This document shows, piece after piece, positions 16,820 through 24,515 of a stretch of 64,000 bases of DNA. This DNA comes from Terrimicrobium sacchariphilum. GTDB lineage: Bacteria > Verrucomicrobiota > Verrucomicrobiia > Chthoniobacterales > Terrimicrobiaceae. The position numbers and the translations under genes are program-made. The stretch lies in contig NZ_BDCO01000002.1 of NCBI RefSeq assembly GCF_001613545.1, positions 930,001 through 994,000 on the forward strand, read 5' to 3'. The first letter of the stretch is position 1. Each line of letters begins with the position of its first letter. Below the pieces are notes generated by a model, which saw only the letters and a list, made by a program, of their open reading frames with translations, was not told the DNA's origin and searched no databases.

Positions 16820-18577
16820 TTACTCGTCGCTCGCATCGCCCTCTGGCGTGGCGAGTAGGGTGCCGGTGTCGTAGTAGTGTTTCCGCTGTTCGGGAGACAT
16901 GCGCGCGATGGCGACGCTTTCGCGGTATTCGCGGGCCTCGGCGGAGAGGGTGAAGGTTGCCTCGAGCGCTTCGGACACTACGAGATCTCGGATGCGCTCG
17001 AGCGGGATGCGGAAGAACTCTTTGCGGAAATTTACCTTGTTGATGCGGAAGTCCTCAAAGGAGGTGTGGAGCATTCTCTCAAGCGCTGGGGCGTCGTCGC
17101 TGCGGATCATCGCATGGACGTCGAACTCGAACGGAACGGAGGCATCGCCTAGCTCCTTCACGCGGTCGAGAGGTTCGAGGCGTCGTGTCATGCCGATCTT
17201 GAAGACATCTTCGCCGAACGAGCCGACGTTGGAGATGATGTAGACATTGCCGGAGCGGGTTTGCTGCGCCATGGAGAGGGCGCGCAGGTTTTTCTCCTCG
17301 GCTGCGACGAGGCGCTGGTTCAACTCCGCCAGCTCGGCCTCGAGTTTGGCGCGTTCCTGTTCGCTGGCGGCGGCGACTTCCGAGCGGGCCTTTTCCATGG
17401 CGCGGCGAATGGCTTCTTCTTCCCGTGCGGCCTCCTGGATGGCGCGCTCGTATTCGCGGCGGGCCTTTTCCTCCTCGCGGATTTGCTCCTGGATGCGGCG
17501 CTGCTCCTCGCGCTCCTGCCTTTTGAGCTCCAGCACAACGACGGCCCAGCGAAGCTCGGCCAGCCGGGCGTTGGTGTAGGAGGGGAAAATCCGGGCATTG
17601 CGGAAGGCCTGCCCGTTCAGGTTGACGAGACTGGCGGCGTCGCGGATTTCCTGCTCGAGGGTGCCGTAGTTATCATGCTTGCTCCGGGAGAGAATCGCGT
17701 CGACCCGGCCATTAAAGGCATCGATCACAAACCGGATGGCGGTCTCGCGGCGGTTCGGGTCCGCGTAGTCGCAGGCAGCAGCCTCCCCTGCGAGCACCAT
17801 GCGTCTTGATTGCTCGCGGGCGGCCCTCAGAGCCTCCCCGGCGGCGGTATGTCCGAAGTCCGCAGCGAGGTCGTCCAGCAGGCTGTGGGTCGGGACGACA
17901 TAGCGGTCGCCGTAGCCCTCGATAGTATTGTGAATCGCGGTGACGGCAGAGTCGAGGAGCTGCTTGTCGCGCAGGGACTGGTAGGCCTCGCCGCCGATCT
18001 GCTCGGCACGCCTCTCGGCTTCCGCCACGATCACCCCGGCGTCGCGGGTGGCCTGGGTCAGGAGGGCATCGGCTTGTGCTTGTATTTCCCGGGCGCGAGC
18101 CTGGGCGGCGGCCCGCTCCTGGATGCCTCCCTCTCTGGCGCGTTGCAGCAGGGCCTCAGCCTCCTGGCGGAGCGCATCGGCCTCGGAGAGTGCGGCGGAG
18201 AGTTGTGCCGCGGTGTCGGCCTCGGCGTCGCGGAGTGTCGCGTACCCACGCAGGGATTCCAACTCGGCAAAAGCTTGGGCGGCCTCCAGTCTCGCAGCCT
18301 CGATGGCCTGGCGGGTCTCGCTTTCATAATGCTGGCGGACGCGTTCGGCTTCGCCGTCCAACTCGGCGACCTTTTGCTCGTACGCGGCCATGGCCTGGGC
18401 GGTGGCATTTTCATAGGCGATGCGAATGGCATCCACCTCGATGCGCGACCGGGTGTCGTGGGCATCGCTCTCGGCCTTCAGCTCGACGAGGCGTTTCTTC
18501 AACCGACTGTTGAGGAAGGCGAAGACCCCGATGGTGAGGGTAAGCGCGAGGAAGAGGAGGGTGAGAAAGATGGTCAT
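16820..18577 (-). CDS. Coiled-coil DUF4041 / GIY-YIG (T5orf172-type) protein
   Basis: 585 aa. An N-terminal membrane helix (IFLTLLFLALTLTIGVFAFL) is followed by a long Ala/Glu-rich coiled coil (~30-190), a DUF4041-like region (~190-330, with YVVPTHSLLDDLAADFGHT and SKHDNYGTLEQEIRDAASL) and a second coiled coil of R/E repeats (~330-430). A GIY-YIG/T5orf172-like domain (~440-530) follows: GNVYIISN, FKIGMTRR, an Arg in LDRVKEL and the candidate catalytic Glu in ALERMLH. The domain is a nuclease fold, so DNA cleavage is possible but unproven. The start ATG overlaps the upstream gene's stop by 4 bp (ATGA), indicating translational coupling. This order is known from prophages and accessory islands; a defence role is inference. 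Confidence 0.85.
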   Translation of the reverse strand: MTIFLTLLFLALTLTIGVFAFLNSRLKKRLVELKAESDAHDTRSRIEVDAIRIAYENATAQAMAAYEQKVAELDGEAERVRQHYESETRQAIEAARLEAAQAFAELESLRGYATLRDAEADTAAQLSAALSEADALRQEAEALLQRAREGGIQERAAAQARAREIQAQADALLTQATRDAGVIVAEAERRAEQIGGEAYQSLRDKQLLDSAVTAIHNTIEGYGDRYVVPTHSLLDDLAADFGHTAAGEALRAAREQSRRMVLAGEAAACDYADPNRRETAIRFVIDAFNGRVDAILSRSKHDNYGTLEQEIRDAASLVNLNGQAFRNARIFPSYTNARLAELRWAVVVLELKRQEREEQRRIQEQIREEEKARREYERAIQEAAREEEAIRRAMEKARSEVAAASEQERAKLEAELAELNQRLVAAEEKNLRALSMAQQTRSGNVYIISNVGSFGEDVFKIGMTRRLEPLDRVKELGDASVPFEFDVHAMIRSDDAPALERMLHTSFEDFRINKVNFRKEFFRIPLERIRDLVVSEALEATFTLSAEAREYRESVAIARMSPEQRKHYYDTGTLLATPEGDASDE

Positions 18578-19656
18578 GCCGGGGAGACGTTTGGTTCAGA
18601 AATACGGATCTTGGATGAGGCGGTCTTTATCAGTTCCCTCTGCTCCTGGGCGCGGGCTACGAGGAGCAACAGGCCGGATCGCGCCGAAATGGAGCCGAGG
18701 GAAAAATCTTCAGGAGTGAACGGCTGGATACGGGTGAAAGCACCGGAGCGACGTGAGGCGGTCGCGTCGCCTCTTGCTTCAAAAAGGGAGATGGAATCGG
18801 AGGGATCGAGATGGTCGAACTGCAAGGTGTTGAAGGTCGGCTGGTCAAACCGTACGGAGAGGACGGGGATCTCAGCCATGTTGCCGCTGGCCGGATCGGT
18901 ATCATTCACCACGGTTGTGACGAGCACGTGCTCCACCGGCAGCAGCGCGAATATCTCGCGCGCGACCCGCAGGGCGGAACCGCAGACGTAGTCCTGATAG
19001 ATTTCATGGAAACGGCCCTGCGGCATCTTTCTGGTCGACAGTTTGGCCGAGGCGTTCAGCGACTTTATCTCGCTGGGTATGATGTTGAGACCGTTGACGG
19101 TCAGTGTGCACTCCACAAAGGTCGGAGTGTGAATGACAAAGCGCATGGCTGAGCCGAGCTGGGCGATCTCCGCAAATGGCGCGAAGTCATTGATCGCCTG
19201 CGAGTATGCGCCGACATTCTGCTGGAGGATGCTCTGGGCGAGGGTGTGCCAGTAGTGCCATTGCGCGTGCTCGTCGAGGTAGTTTTTTTGAGCGGTCTCC
19301 AGGGAGGCAAAATCCGCCTCGGCTCCGGCGGCGGCCTGGTCTGAACTTCCGAGCGCTGCGGGTTTCTTGAAAATAGCCTCCAGTTCATGCCGAGCCAGCT
19401 TTGAGGGAGGAGCGGGCGGGAGGATGCAAAAGAGGCCCATCCAGTCGATGGGGTCGCGGCATTCCTTGTGAATGGAGAGCAGGACGTCGAGGTCGTTTTC
19501 GTAAGCCTGTACCTCCAGACGGGCCTGCTCCTGCTCGGTGAGCTTGATCAGGGCTTTCCTCTGCCGCTCGATCTCGCGCCGGGCTTTGACGGCCTCGCGC
19601 TCCTGACGTCGCGCGGCTTGCTCGACCATTCTTTGTGCTGTTTGCCAGCTTGCCAT
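18574..19656 (-). CDS. Partner protein of the DUF4041/GIY-YIG gene
   Basis: About 360 aa from the ATG at 19656; an ATG at 19710 and a TTG at 19731 are also in frame and none has a convincing RBS. Residues 1-70 are a charged coiled coil (ARRQEREAVKARREIERQRK). The rest is mixed: a Trp-rich helix (AQWHYWHTLAQSILQQNV), then a strand-rich C-terminal half with VEHVLVTTVVNDTDPASGN and IPVLSVRFDQPTFNTLQFDH. I do not recognise the C-terminal fold; the text resembles a restriction-endonuclease-like core but I cannot confirm catalytic residues. It is the first gene of a tightly coupled two-gene operon and should act with the GIY-YIG protein. Confidence 0.75.
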   Translation of the reverse strand: MASWQTAQRMVEQAARRQEREAVKARREIERQRKALIKLTEQEQARLEVQAYENDLDVLLSIHKECRDPIDWMGLFCILPPAPPSKLARHELEAIFKKPAALGSSDQAAAGAEADFASLETAQKNYLDEHAQWHYWHTLAQSILQQNVGAYSQAINDFAPFAEIAQLGSAMRFVIHTPTFVECTLTVNGLNIIPSEIKSLNASAKLSTRKMPQGRFHEIYQDYVCGSALRVAREIFALLPVEHVLVTTVVNDTDPASGNMAEIPVLSVRFDQPTFNTLQFDHLDPSDSISLFEARGDATASRRSGAFTRIQPFTPEDFSLGSISARSGLLLLVARAQEQRELIKTASSKIRISEPNVSPA

Positions 19657-19801
19657 GAGAAAGGTGAAGTTTCCAAAATGGGGGCTATGCTTGTCTAGTG
19701 CAATAAGCATGCGTTTTTTGGCTTTTGGCAAAAGATCAAGTGGCCGGGCACGGACGAAGATGCGCGGGCAGCCTCTCCCTTACCCAAAAAATCCAGAGTG
19801 G

Positions 19802-19830
19802 ACACTGAGGGTGTATACACTTTAAGGTGT
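19802..19830 (+). promoter_or_regulatory. Paired operator-like inverted repeats before the replication gene
   Basis: ACACT..GGTGT half-sites occur twice in tandem (starting 19802 and 19817) around the perfect palindrome GTGTATACAC (19811-19820), directly ahead of the RBS-like GGTGTGGGG and the ATG at 19837. The arrangement looks like a repressor operator over the start region. The binding protein is unknown. Confidence 0.4.
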
Positions 19831-19836
19831 GGGGAT

Positions 19837-21723
19837 ATGGCTTGGATCGAATCACATCAGGAGATGGCGCGGCATCCGAAGACGCGGCGGGTGGCGTTGC
19901 GGCTGGGGATTTCGAAGGCGGCGGTGATCGGGCATTTGCATCTGCTGTGGTGGTGGACGTTGGATTTCGCGCCGGATGGGGATTTGTCGGGGTTCGATGC
20001 GGAGGAGCTGGCGGCCGTGGCGGAGTGGGAGGGGGATGCGGAGCAGTTCTTGCAGGCCTTGCTGGATACCGGGTGGCTGGATGAGGGGCGGCGGGTGCAT
20101 AACTGGGGGGATTACGCGGGGCGGCTGGTGAACCTGCGCGATGGCATTCGCGAGCGGCAGCGGCGTTTTCGGGAGAAGAAGCGCGATGTTCCCCCGTCGC
20201 GCGGCGACGAGGTCGCGGGTGTGGCGCCATCGCAGGGCGCGAATATCGCGGCGATGTCTCAGGCGGGTCATCGTGATGTCACGGAGATGTCGCAGGCATG
20301 TAACGGGGGTGTAACGGTTACGTCACCGTTACGTAACGCCGATGTAACGGTTATGTCACCGTTACGTAACGCGACACAGAACAGTACAGAACAGAACCAG
20401 ACCGAACAGAACCGGACCCAACCCAACCGCGAGAGAGTTGTGCGTGGGCGCGCTGGCGGGCCTGCGGAGCGGAGCGCCGGGGTGCCCTCGCTCTCTCGCT
20501 CTCGCGAAGTGGTTTCGGAAGGGAAACAATCTGCGCCTGTCGGCGGGGAACGCCAGGGCAGGGGCGGCGATGTCTTGCCTCGGGATGGGAAGCCTGCACC
20601 CTCTGGCGGGGAAGCTCGGCCGGGAGCGGATTCCGGTTTCGCGGAAAGCGCTGCCTCGGTCGAGGGCGGGAGGTTTTCGACGGAGGCGGAGAGGTCGCCG
20701 GGCGGAGCAGGTAATGCCTTACCTCCTGACTCGGAGGCTGGACGGGAAAGGCGGGGGCCGGAGCGCGTCGACGAGCGAGGTGCGCCTCGCGGTGAGGAAC
20801 CGCCTTTGCGCGAAAGTCACGCGCTTCTGCGGGATGGCGGGGAGTCTCGATGTGACGAAGGGCCACTCGGGGCGGATGTGGTATCGTCGCAGCCGGACGT
20901 GGATTCGTTACCGGAGGGTTCGTTCGCTGTCGGCGGGCTTTCGCTGGAGGAAGAATCGCAGCGCGTCGAGGGAGAGGCCTCGCGTGACGGTGCGCAGGCG
21001 CCGCGTGAAAACGGGCGAGCATTGCGCGGAGTCGGTTCTGTGCCACTGGCTGGGGAGCCGCTGAGTGCGGCTCGGAACCTGCCGTCTTTCGCTTCGGATG
21101 GGGCGGACGCTGACGGACGATTTTCAACAGAAGGGGCGGGCATGTTGTCTGCTGGAGTGGATGCTTCGTTTGATCCCGAGAGACTTTCGGCGGAAATGCG
21201 AGAGTCGGTGCTCGTTGGCGCTGCGTCGCTGGAGGGCGGTGGAGAGGATGCTGGCGGAGAAAGTGTCGCGCGGGGACCGCTGGACTACGGACTGCCTCGC
21301 GTGGCCAACGGTGGGAATGCGCCGCCGATGGGGGAGGAGGCGCGGGAGGCGTTGCGGCAGGATGTGGCGTTCCGGGAAGCGTGGCGGGGGTGGCGGCTGC
21401 ATCTGGCGGATCTGGGGCGGCCGCTGATGTCGCGCGGCCAGGAGCGGGCGCTCTTGCGGGAGTGCGCGCGGCGGGGTCCCGAGCGGGCGGTGGAGGTGAT
21501 CTCCTACAGCATCACGAAGGGGGCGAAGAATCTCATCTGGGACGACGCGCCGCGGGCGAGGCGGGCGCAGCAGCCGGCGGCGGCGAAGGGGCGGGTGCCG
21601 AATCCCGAGGGCTGGCCGGAGTGGCTGGCCGAGGAGTACCCGGACCGCGCGGGCATTGACTACGCCGACGCGCCGGAGTCCGTGCAAGGGGAGTTTCGCC
21701 GGGCTTTGCAGAAGACAGGTTGA
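19837..21723 (+). CDS. Phage-type replication (replisome organiser-like) protein
   Basis: 628 aa from the ATG at 19837. Residues 1-100 match the N-terminal winged-helix text of many phage replication proteins: MAWIESHQEMARHPKTRRVA, GHLHLLWWWTLDFAPDGDLS, LLDTGWLDEGRRVHNWGDYA. The C-terminal ~120 residues (FREAWRGWRLHLADLGRPLM, ERAVEVISYSITKGAKNLIW, GWPEWLAEEYPDRAGI) form a second conserved block typical of the same proteins. Between them lie ~350 low-complexity Gly/Glu/Arg/Ser residues, probably a disordered linker. Two 33-bp repeats with nested palindromes sit inside the gene, as in lambda O. No neighbouring phage structural genes are seen, so this is an orphan or prophage remnant. Confidence 0.75.
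   Translation: MAWIESHQEMARHPKTRRVALRLGISKAAVIGHLHLLWWWTLDFAPDGDLSGFDAEELAAVAEWEGDAEQFLQALLDTGWLDEGRRVHNWGDYAGRLVNLRDGIRERQRRFREKKRDVPPSRGDEVAGVAPSQGANIAAMSQAGHRDVTEMSQACNGGVTVTSPLRNADVTVMSPLRNATQNSTEQNQTEQNRTQPNRERVVRGRAGGPAERSAGVPSLSRSREVVSEGKQSAPVGGERQGRGGDVLPRDGKPAPSGGEARPGADSGFAESAASVEGGRFSTEAERSPGGAGNALPPDSEAGRERRGPERVDERGAPRGEEPPLRESHALLRDGGESRCDEGPLGADVVSSQPDVDSLPEGSFAVGGLSLEEESQRVEGEASRDGAQAPRENGRALRGVGSVPLAGEPLSAARNLPSFASDGADADGRFSTEGAGMLSAGVDASFDPERLSAEMRESVLVGAASLEGGGEDAGGESVARGPLDYGLPRVANGGNAPPMGEEAREALRQDVAFREAWRGWRLHLADLGRPLMSRGQERALLRECARRGPERAVEVISYSITKGAKNLIWDDAPRARRAQQPAAAKGRVPNPEGWPEWLAEEYPDRAGIDYADAPESVQGEFRRALQKTG
20311..20376 (+). repeat. Iteron-like tandem 33-bp repeats with nested palindromes
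   Basis: Two in-frame direct repeats (20311-20343 and 20344-20376) each contain GTAACGGT, then 6 bp, then ACCGTTAC, overlapping the perfect palindrome CGTTACGTAACG in the first copy. The second copy differs at a few positions. An additional GTAACGGGG lies just upstream (~20300) and A/C-rich AGAACAGAACC repeats follow to ~20440. Inside a replication gene such units could be initiator-binding sites. Confidence 0.7.
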
Positions 21724-21910
21724 ACAGAAGGGAGCGAAGAAAGCGAAGGAGGACGGAAAGGCATTTTTACAGAAGGTCGCAAAGGACACAAAGAAGAAGG
21801 CAGAAGGAATAAACAGAAGGGAGCGGAGGAAACGAAGGGGAAAAGACAGAAGGCTTTTTACAGGAGGTCGCAAAGGATGAGGCAGGGTTGAACAGAAGGT
21901 CGCGAAAAGG
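21724..21910 (+). repeat. Purine-rich degenerate repeat block (ACAGAAGG family)
   Basis: Several degenerate units of the form ACAGAAGGNNGCNAAGGA occur at about 21724, 21768, 21820, 21862 and 21892, some preceded by TTTTT. The same family appears after the antiporter gene at 30993-31070. The strand is almost purely purine. It immediately follows the replication gene stop and codes for nothing convincing. Confidence 0.7.
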
Positions 21911-21920
21911 AGCAAGTGCT

Positions 21921-21967
21921 GCTGGTTTTCCGTGGTTCAGTTTTCAGACTTTGCGCGACGAGCGGAG
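21921..21967 (-). repeat. Dispersed repeat, copy D
   Basis: Read on the minus strand this contains GCGCAAAGTCTGAAAAC followed by TGAACCACGGAAAACC, matching the copies at 24380, 29558 and 41385 in order and spacing. Confidence 0.65.
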
Positions 21968-22038
21968 CGGCGTGATTGTTCTGGCGGGGGTTTTTGTGTA
22001 TTCATAAGGCACTGAAAACGAGTTAAATACGGTGTTCG

Positions 22039-22099
22039 TATAATGTTTTCCATATAAATTAAATTTATATTGTTTTCCATATATTTTAAGTTTATATGG
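22039..22099 (+). promoter_or_regulatory. hipBA promoter with two palindromic operators
   Basis: A perfect TATAAT (22039-22044) is followed by two 23-bp imperfect palindromes at 22050-22072 and 22077-22099. Each begins CCATATA and ends with the complement TATAT(T/G)G around a TTAA-type centre. They lie 27 bp apart centre to centre, overlapping the likely transcription start and the hipB start. HipB proteins bind such paired operators and repress their own operon. The tract is strongly AT-rich, unlike the surroundings. Confidence 0.65.
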
Positions 22100-22119
22100 T
22101 TTTTAATATATTTTGTGAA

Positions 22120-22371
22120 ATGGGAGACCTGGCTAGAAACACCAAACAGATAGGGGCGGTCATTCGGCGAGCGCGTAAGAAGTTGGGAATTACTCAAAAG
22201 GAGTTGGGTGAGAAAGTCGGGATCTGGCAGGTGACCGTATCGCTGATAGAAAATGGAGAATCTGGAGCGCGTATTGATACCTTGCTATCGATCCTGGCAG
22301 CGCTGGATCTTGAGTTTCAAATTGTGCCTCGGTCTCGCGACCTGCATGCAGATATCGAAAGGAACTTTTAA
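22120..22371 (+). CDS. hipB: HipB-type antitoxin (XRE-family HTH)
   Basis: 83 aa from the ATG at 22120; an upstream in-frame ATG at 22096 would overlap the second operator palindrome. The XRE helix-turn-helix is clear: IGAVIRRARKKLGITQKELG, then VGIWQVTVSLIENGESGARI and the typical TLLSILAALDLEFQI of HipB proteins. It should neutralise the HipA kinase by binding it and repress the operon at the palindromes just upstream. Its TAA stop is directly followed by the GTG start of hipA, with no gap. Confidence 0.9.
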   Translation: MGDLARNTKQIGAVIRRARKKLGITQKELGEKVGIWQVTVSLIENGESGARIDTLLSILAALDLEFQIVPRSRDLHADIERNF

Positions 22372-23670
22372 GTGGCACGCAAACACACTCATTTGCCGCT
22401 GCGAGTGTTGCTCAATAATGCTGAGCTTGGGTTTCTCGTAAAGAAACCTGGCGGCGCCATCGAGTTTCGTTACACGGAAGGTTGGTTGCGGCGGAAAGAT
22501 GCGATTCCCATCTCGCTATCGATGCCATTGCAAGAAGAGCCCTTTCGGGGAGACGCGGTTTCTGCGGTCTTTGAAAATCTGCTGCCGGATTCCGAGCCGC
22601 TCCGGCGGAGGGTCGCGGAGCGTGTGGGTGCGCGGGGCACGGATGCCTGCAGCCTGCTGTCGAAAATCGGGCGGGATTGCGTGGGAGCGCTGCAATTTGT
22701 TTCCGAGGAGGTGGCAGTCGATACGGATACGACGCGCATCGAGGGCGAGCCGGTGACGGCCCGGGAGATCGAGGCGATGCTGCAGAATCTCGCGGAGGCT
22801 CCGCTAGGGATGGATCGGGACCGGGACTTTCGCATTTCCGTGGCAGGGGCGCAGGAAAAGACGGCGCTGCTCTTTCATGAGGGCCGGTGGTGGAGGCCGC
22901 GGGGGACCACACCGACGACGCACATCCTGAAAAAGGCGATGGGAAAGCTGCGAAATGGCATCGACCTTTCGCGGAGCATTGAAAACGAGTTTTACTGCCT
23001 GCGGGTGCTGGCGGCCTACGGGCTGCCGGTGAATGAGGCGAAGATGCAGACCTTTGGGAAGACGCGGGCGCTGGTGGTGACGCGGTTTGACCGGCGCTGG
23101 ACGTCGGACGGGCGTCTGCTCCGGCTGCCGCAGGAGGATATGTGCCAGGCGCTCTCCGTCCCTCCGACGCTCAAGTACCAGAGCGAAGGCGGGCCGGGCA
23201 TGGTGGACATCCTCAAGCTCCTGAAGGCGAGCAATACGCCGGAGCAGGACATACGGCTCTTTCTCAAGGCGCAGGTGCTTTTCTGGCTGCTGGGGGCGAC
23301 GGATGGACATGCGAAGAACTTCAGCATTTTCCTCGGAGCCGGTGGGCAGTTTCAGCTCACGCCTTTCTACGACGTGCTCTCGGCGCAGCCTGCGCGCGAC
23401 GCCGGGCAGATTTTGAAAAAGGAGATGAAGCTCGCGATGGCGGTCGGTCGTCAACACTATGCGATGGGCTACATCGAGGGGCGGCATTTTGTGCAGACGG
23501 CGGAAAAGGCGGGCGTGCCCGCTTCGCTGGCTCGCGATGTGCTGGACGACGTGGCCGCGAGAGCGGGGCAGGCGGGTGAAGCGGTGGCGGGCGATCTGCC
23601 GCGAGGGTTCCCTGGCGACATTCACGAGTCCGTGCAGCGCGGCATACGGGACCGGCTCGGGAAGATTTAG
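22372..23670 (+). CDS. hipA: HipA-type serine/threonine kinase toxin
   Basis: 432 aa, full length for HipA, starting at the GTG abutting hipB. It has an N-terminal Couple_hipA region (PISLSMPLQEEPF, FENLLPDS), the P-loop-like SVAGAQEKTALL (~157), a catalytic loop GATDGHAKNFS with Asp311, and the Mg-binding FYDVLSAQ (Asp334). All expected kinase residues are present, so it is probably active. HipA phosphorylates glutamyl-tRNA synthetase and causes persistence in Escherichia coli; related toxins use other targets, so the target here is open. The C-terminus extends ~30 residues past the kinase core (GDLPRGFPGDIHESVQRGI). Confidence 0.92.
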   Translation: MARKHTHLPLRVLLNNAELGFLVKKPGGAIEFRYTEGWLRRKDAIPISLSMPLQEEPFRGDAVSAVFENLLPDSEPLRRRVAERVGARGTDACSLLSKIGRDCVGALQFVSEEVAVDTDTTRIEGEPVTAREIEAMLQNLAEAPLGMDRDRDFRISVAGAQEKTALLFHEGRWWRPRGTTPTTHILKKAMGKLRNGIDLSRSIENEFYCLRVLAAYGLPVNEAKMQTFGKTRALVVTRFDRRWTSDGRLLRLPQEDMCQALSVPPTLKYQSEGGPGMVDILKLLKASNTPEQDIRLFLKAQVLFWLLGATDGHAKNFSIFLGAGGQFQLTPFYDVLSAQPARDAGQILKKEMKLAMAVGRQHYAMGYIEGRHFVQTAEKAGVPASLARDVLDDVAARAGQAGEAVAGDLPRGFPGDIHESVQRGIRDRLGKI

Positions 23671-23730
23671 GAGAGACGGCGAGTTTTCAGACGGGGCGCG
23701 ATGATTTCGCGGATGCGGCCTTTAAGCATT

Positions 23731-24162
23731 TCATTGGCGTATCTCCGATCGGGCCCTTTCCCAGTACAAAACCGCAGACCGATAGTCTTCTTCGCACATC
23801 TTGATGAACTCGTAATCAGCCACCGCACTCAGCCACTCCGAAATGACCGATCTCTGTTCTTTTGTGAATGACTGAAAGGTCCGGTCTGCCAGCTTCTGAC
23901 GAAATCTTCGCTCTTCCGGATTCGCTTCATCCAATTTCAGGCCATCCAGGAAATAAATCACGAAGTCGTCGTCACGGGAGCCTCCCGACTGAGACACAGT
24001 GAGAATATCAACGAGCAAGGCAGGAAGAATCTTCTTCACCGAGGCGTCATCCAGACGGGAAATAGCATGTCGTAATTCTCCGCAGTCTTCTTCGTCGATA
24101 TGCTTCTCTCGACCAGGAAAGGCCAGGTCGATTCGTTTTTCCAACGTGGCGATGTCACTCAT
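23731..24162 (-). CDS. Small acidic hypothetical protein (DUF6714-like)
   Basis: 143 aa, cytoplasmic and acidic, helical. It starts MSDIATLEKRIDLAFPGREK and ends in SAVLYWERARSEIRQ, with a middle LPALLVDILTVSQSG and FTKEQRSVISEWLSAV. The pattern (start helix, LPALL, Q..VI..WL, final YW) resembles the DUF6714 family of unknown function; this is by eye only. It lies alone on the minus strand, convergent with hipA. Confidence 0.65.
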   Translation of the reverse strand: MSDIATLEKRIDLAFPGREKHIDEEDCGELRHAISRLDDASVKKILPALLVDILTVSQSGGSRDDDFVIYFLDGLKLDEANPEERRFRQKLADRTFQSFTKEQRSVISEWLSAVADYEFIKMCEEDYRSAVLYWERARSEIRQ

Positions 24163-24515
24163 GGCGCTGCGGCATTTGCTGGTATTGTCTGACAGAGCGG
24201 GGGCCGAAAGTGATGAAAAAGGAGCCAGTATGCGTGTGTGTTTTCATTTCAACGAACTACTCAAGTCGCCTGTTTTCCTCGCCATACGTTTCTCCTGCCA
24301 TCTGTTATTTCCTCGGTCAACTCATCCATGAGAGATCTGGCGCGCTGAATCCTGTTTTCTCGCCCGGGGTGGGGACGTGGGCGGCCCTTCCTTTGCGCAA
24401 AGTCTGAAAACGGAACCACGGAAACCTCGCCGTCCCCCGCTCCCTTTGCCGTGGGAGGGCGGTGGGATTTCTCGACTTCCGGGCGGGGATGGCTTAGAAA
24501 TCGCGCTCTGTTTAT
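24163..24515. other. Non-coding gap with dispersed repeat copy A
   Basis: No convincing gene. At 24380-24436 is a copy of the dispersed repeat (GGCCCTTCCTTTGCGC, AAGTCTGAAAACGGAACC, ACGGAAACC). The rest, leading to the gene at 24516, holds no clear promoter that I can see. Confidence 0.55.
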
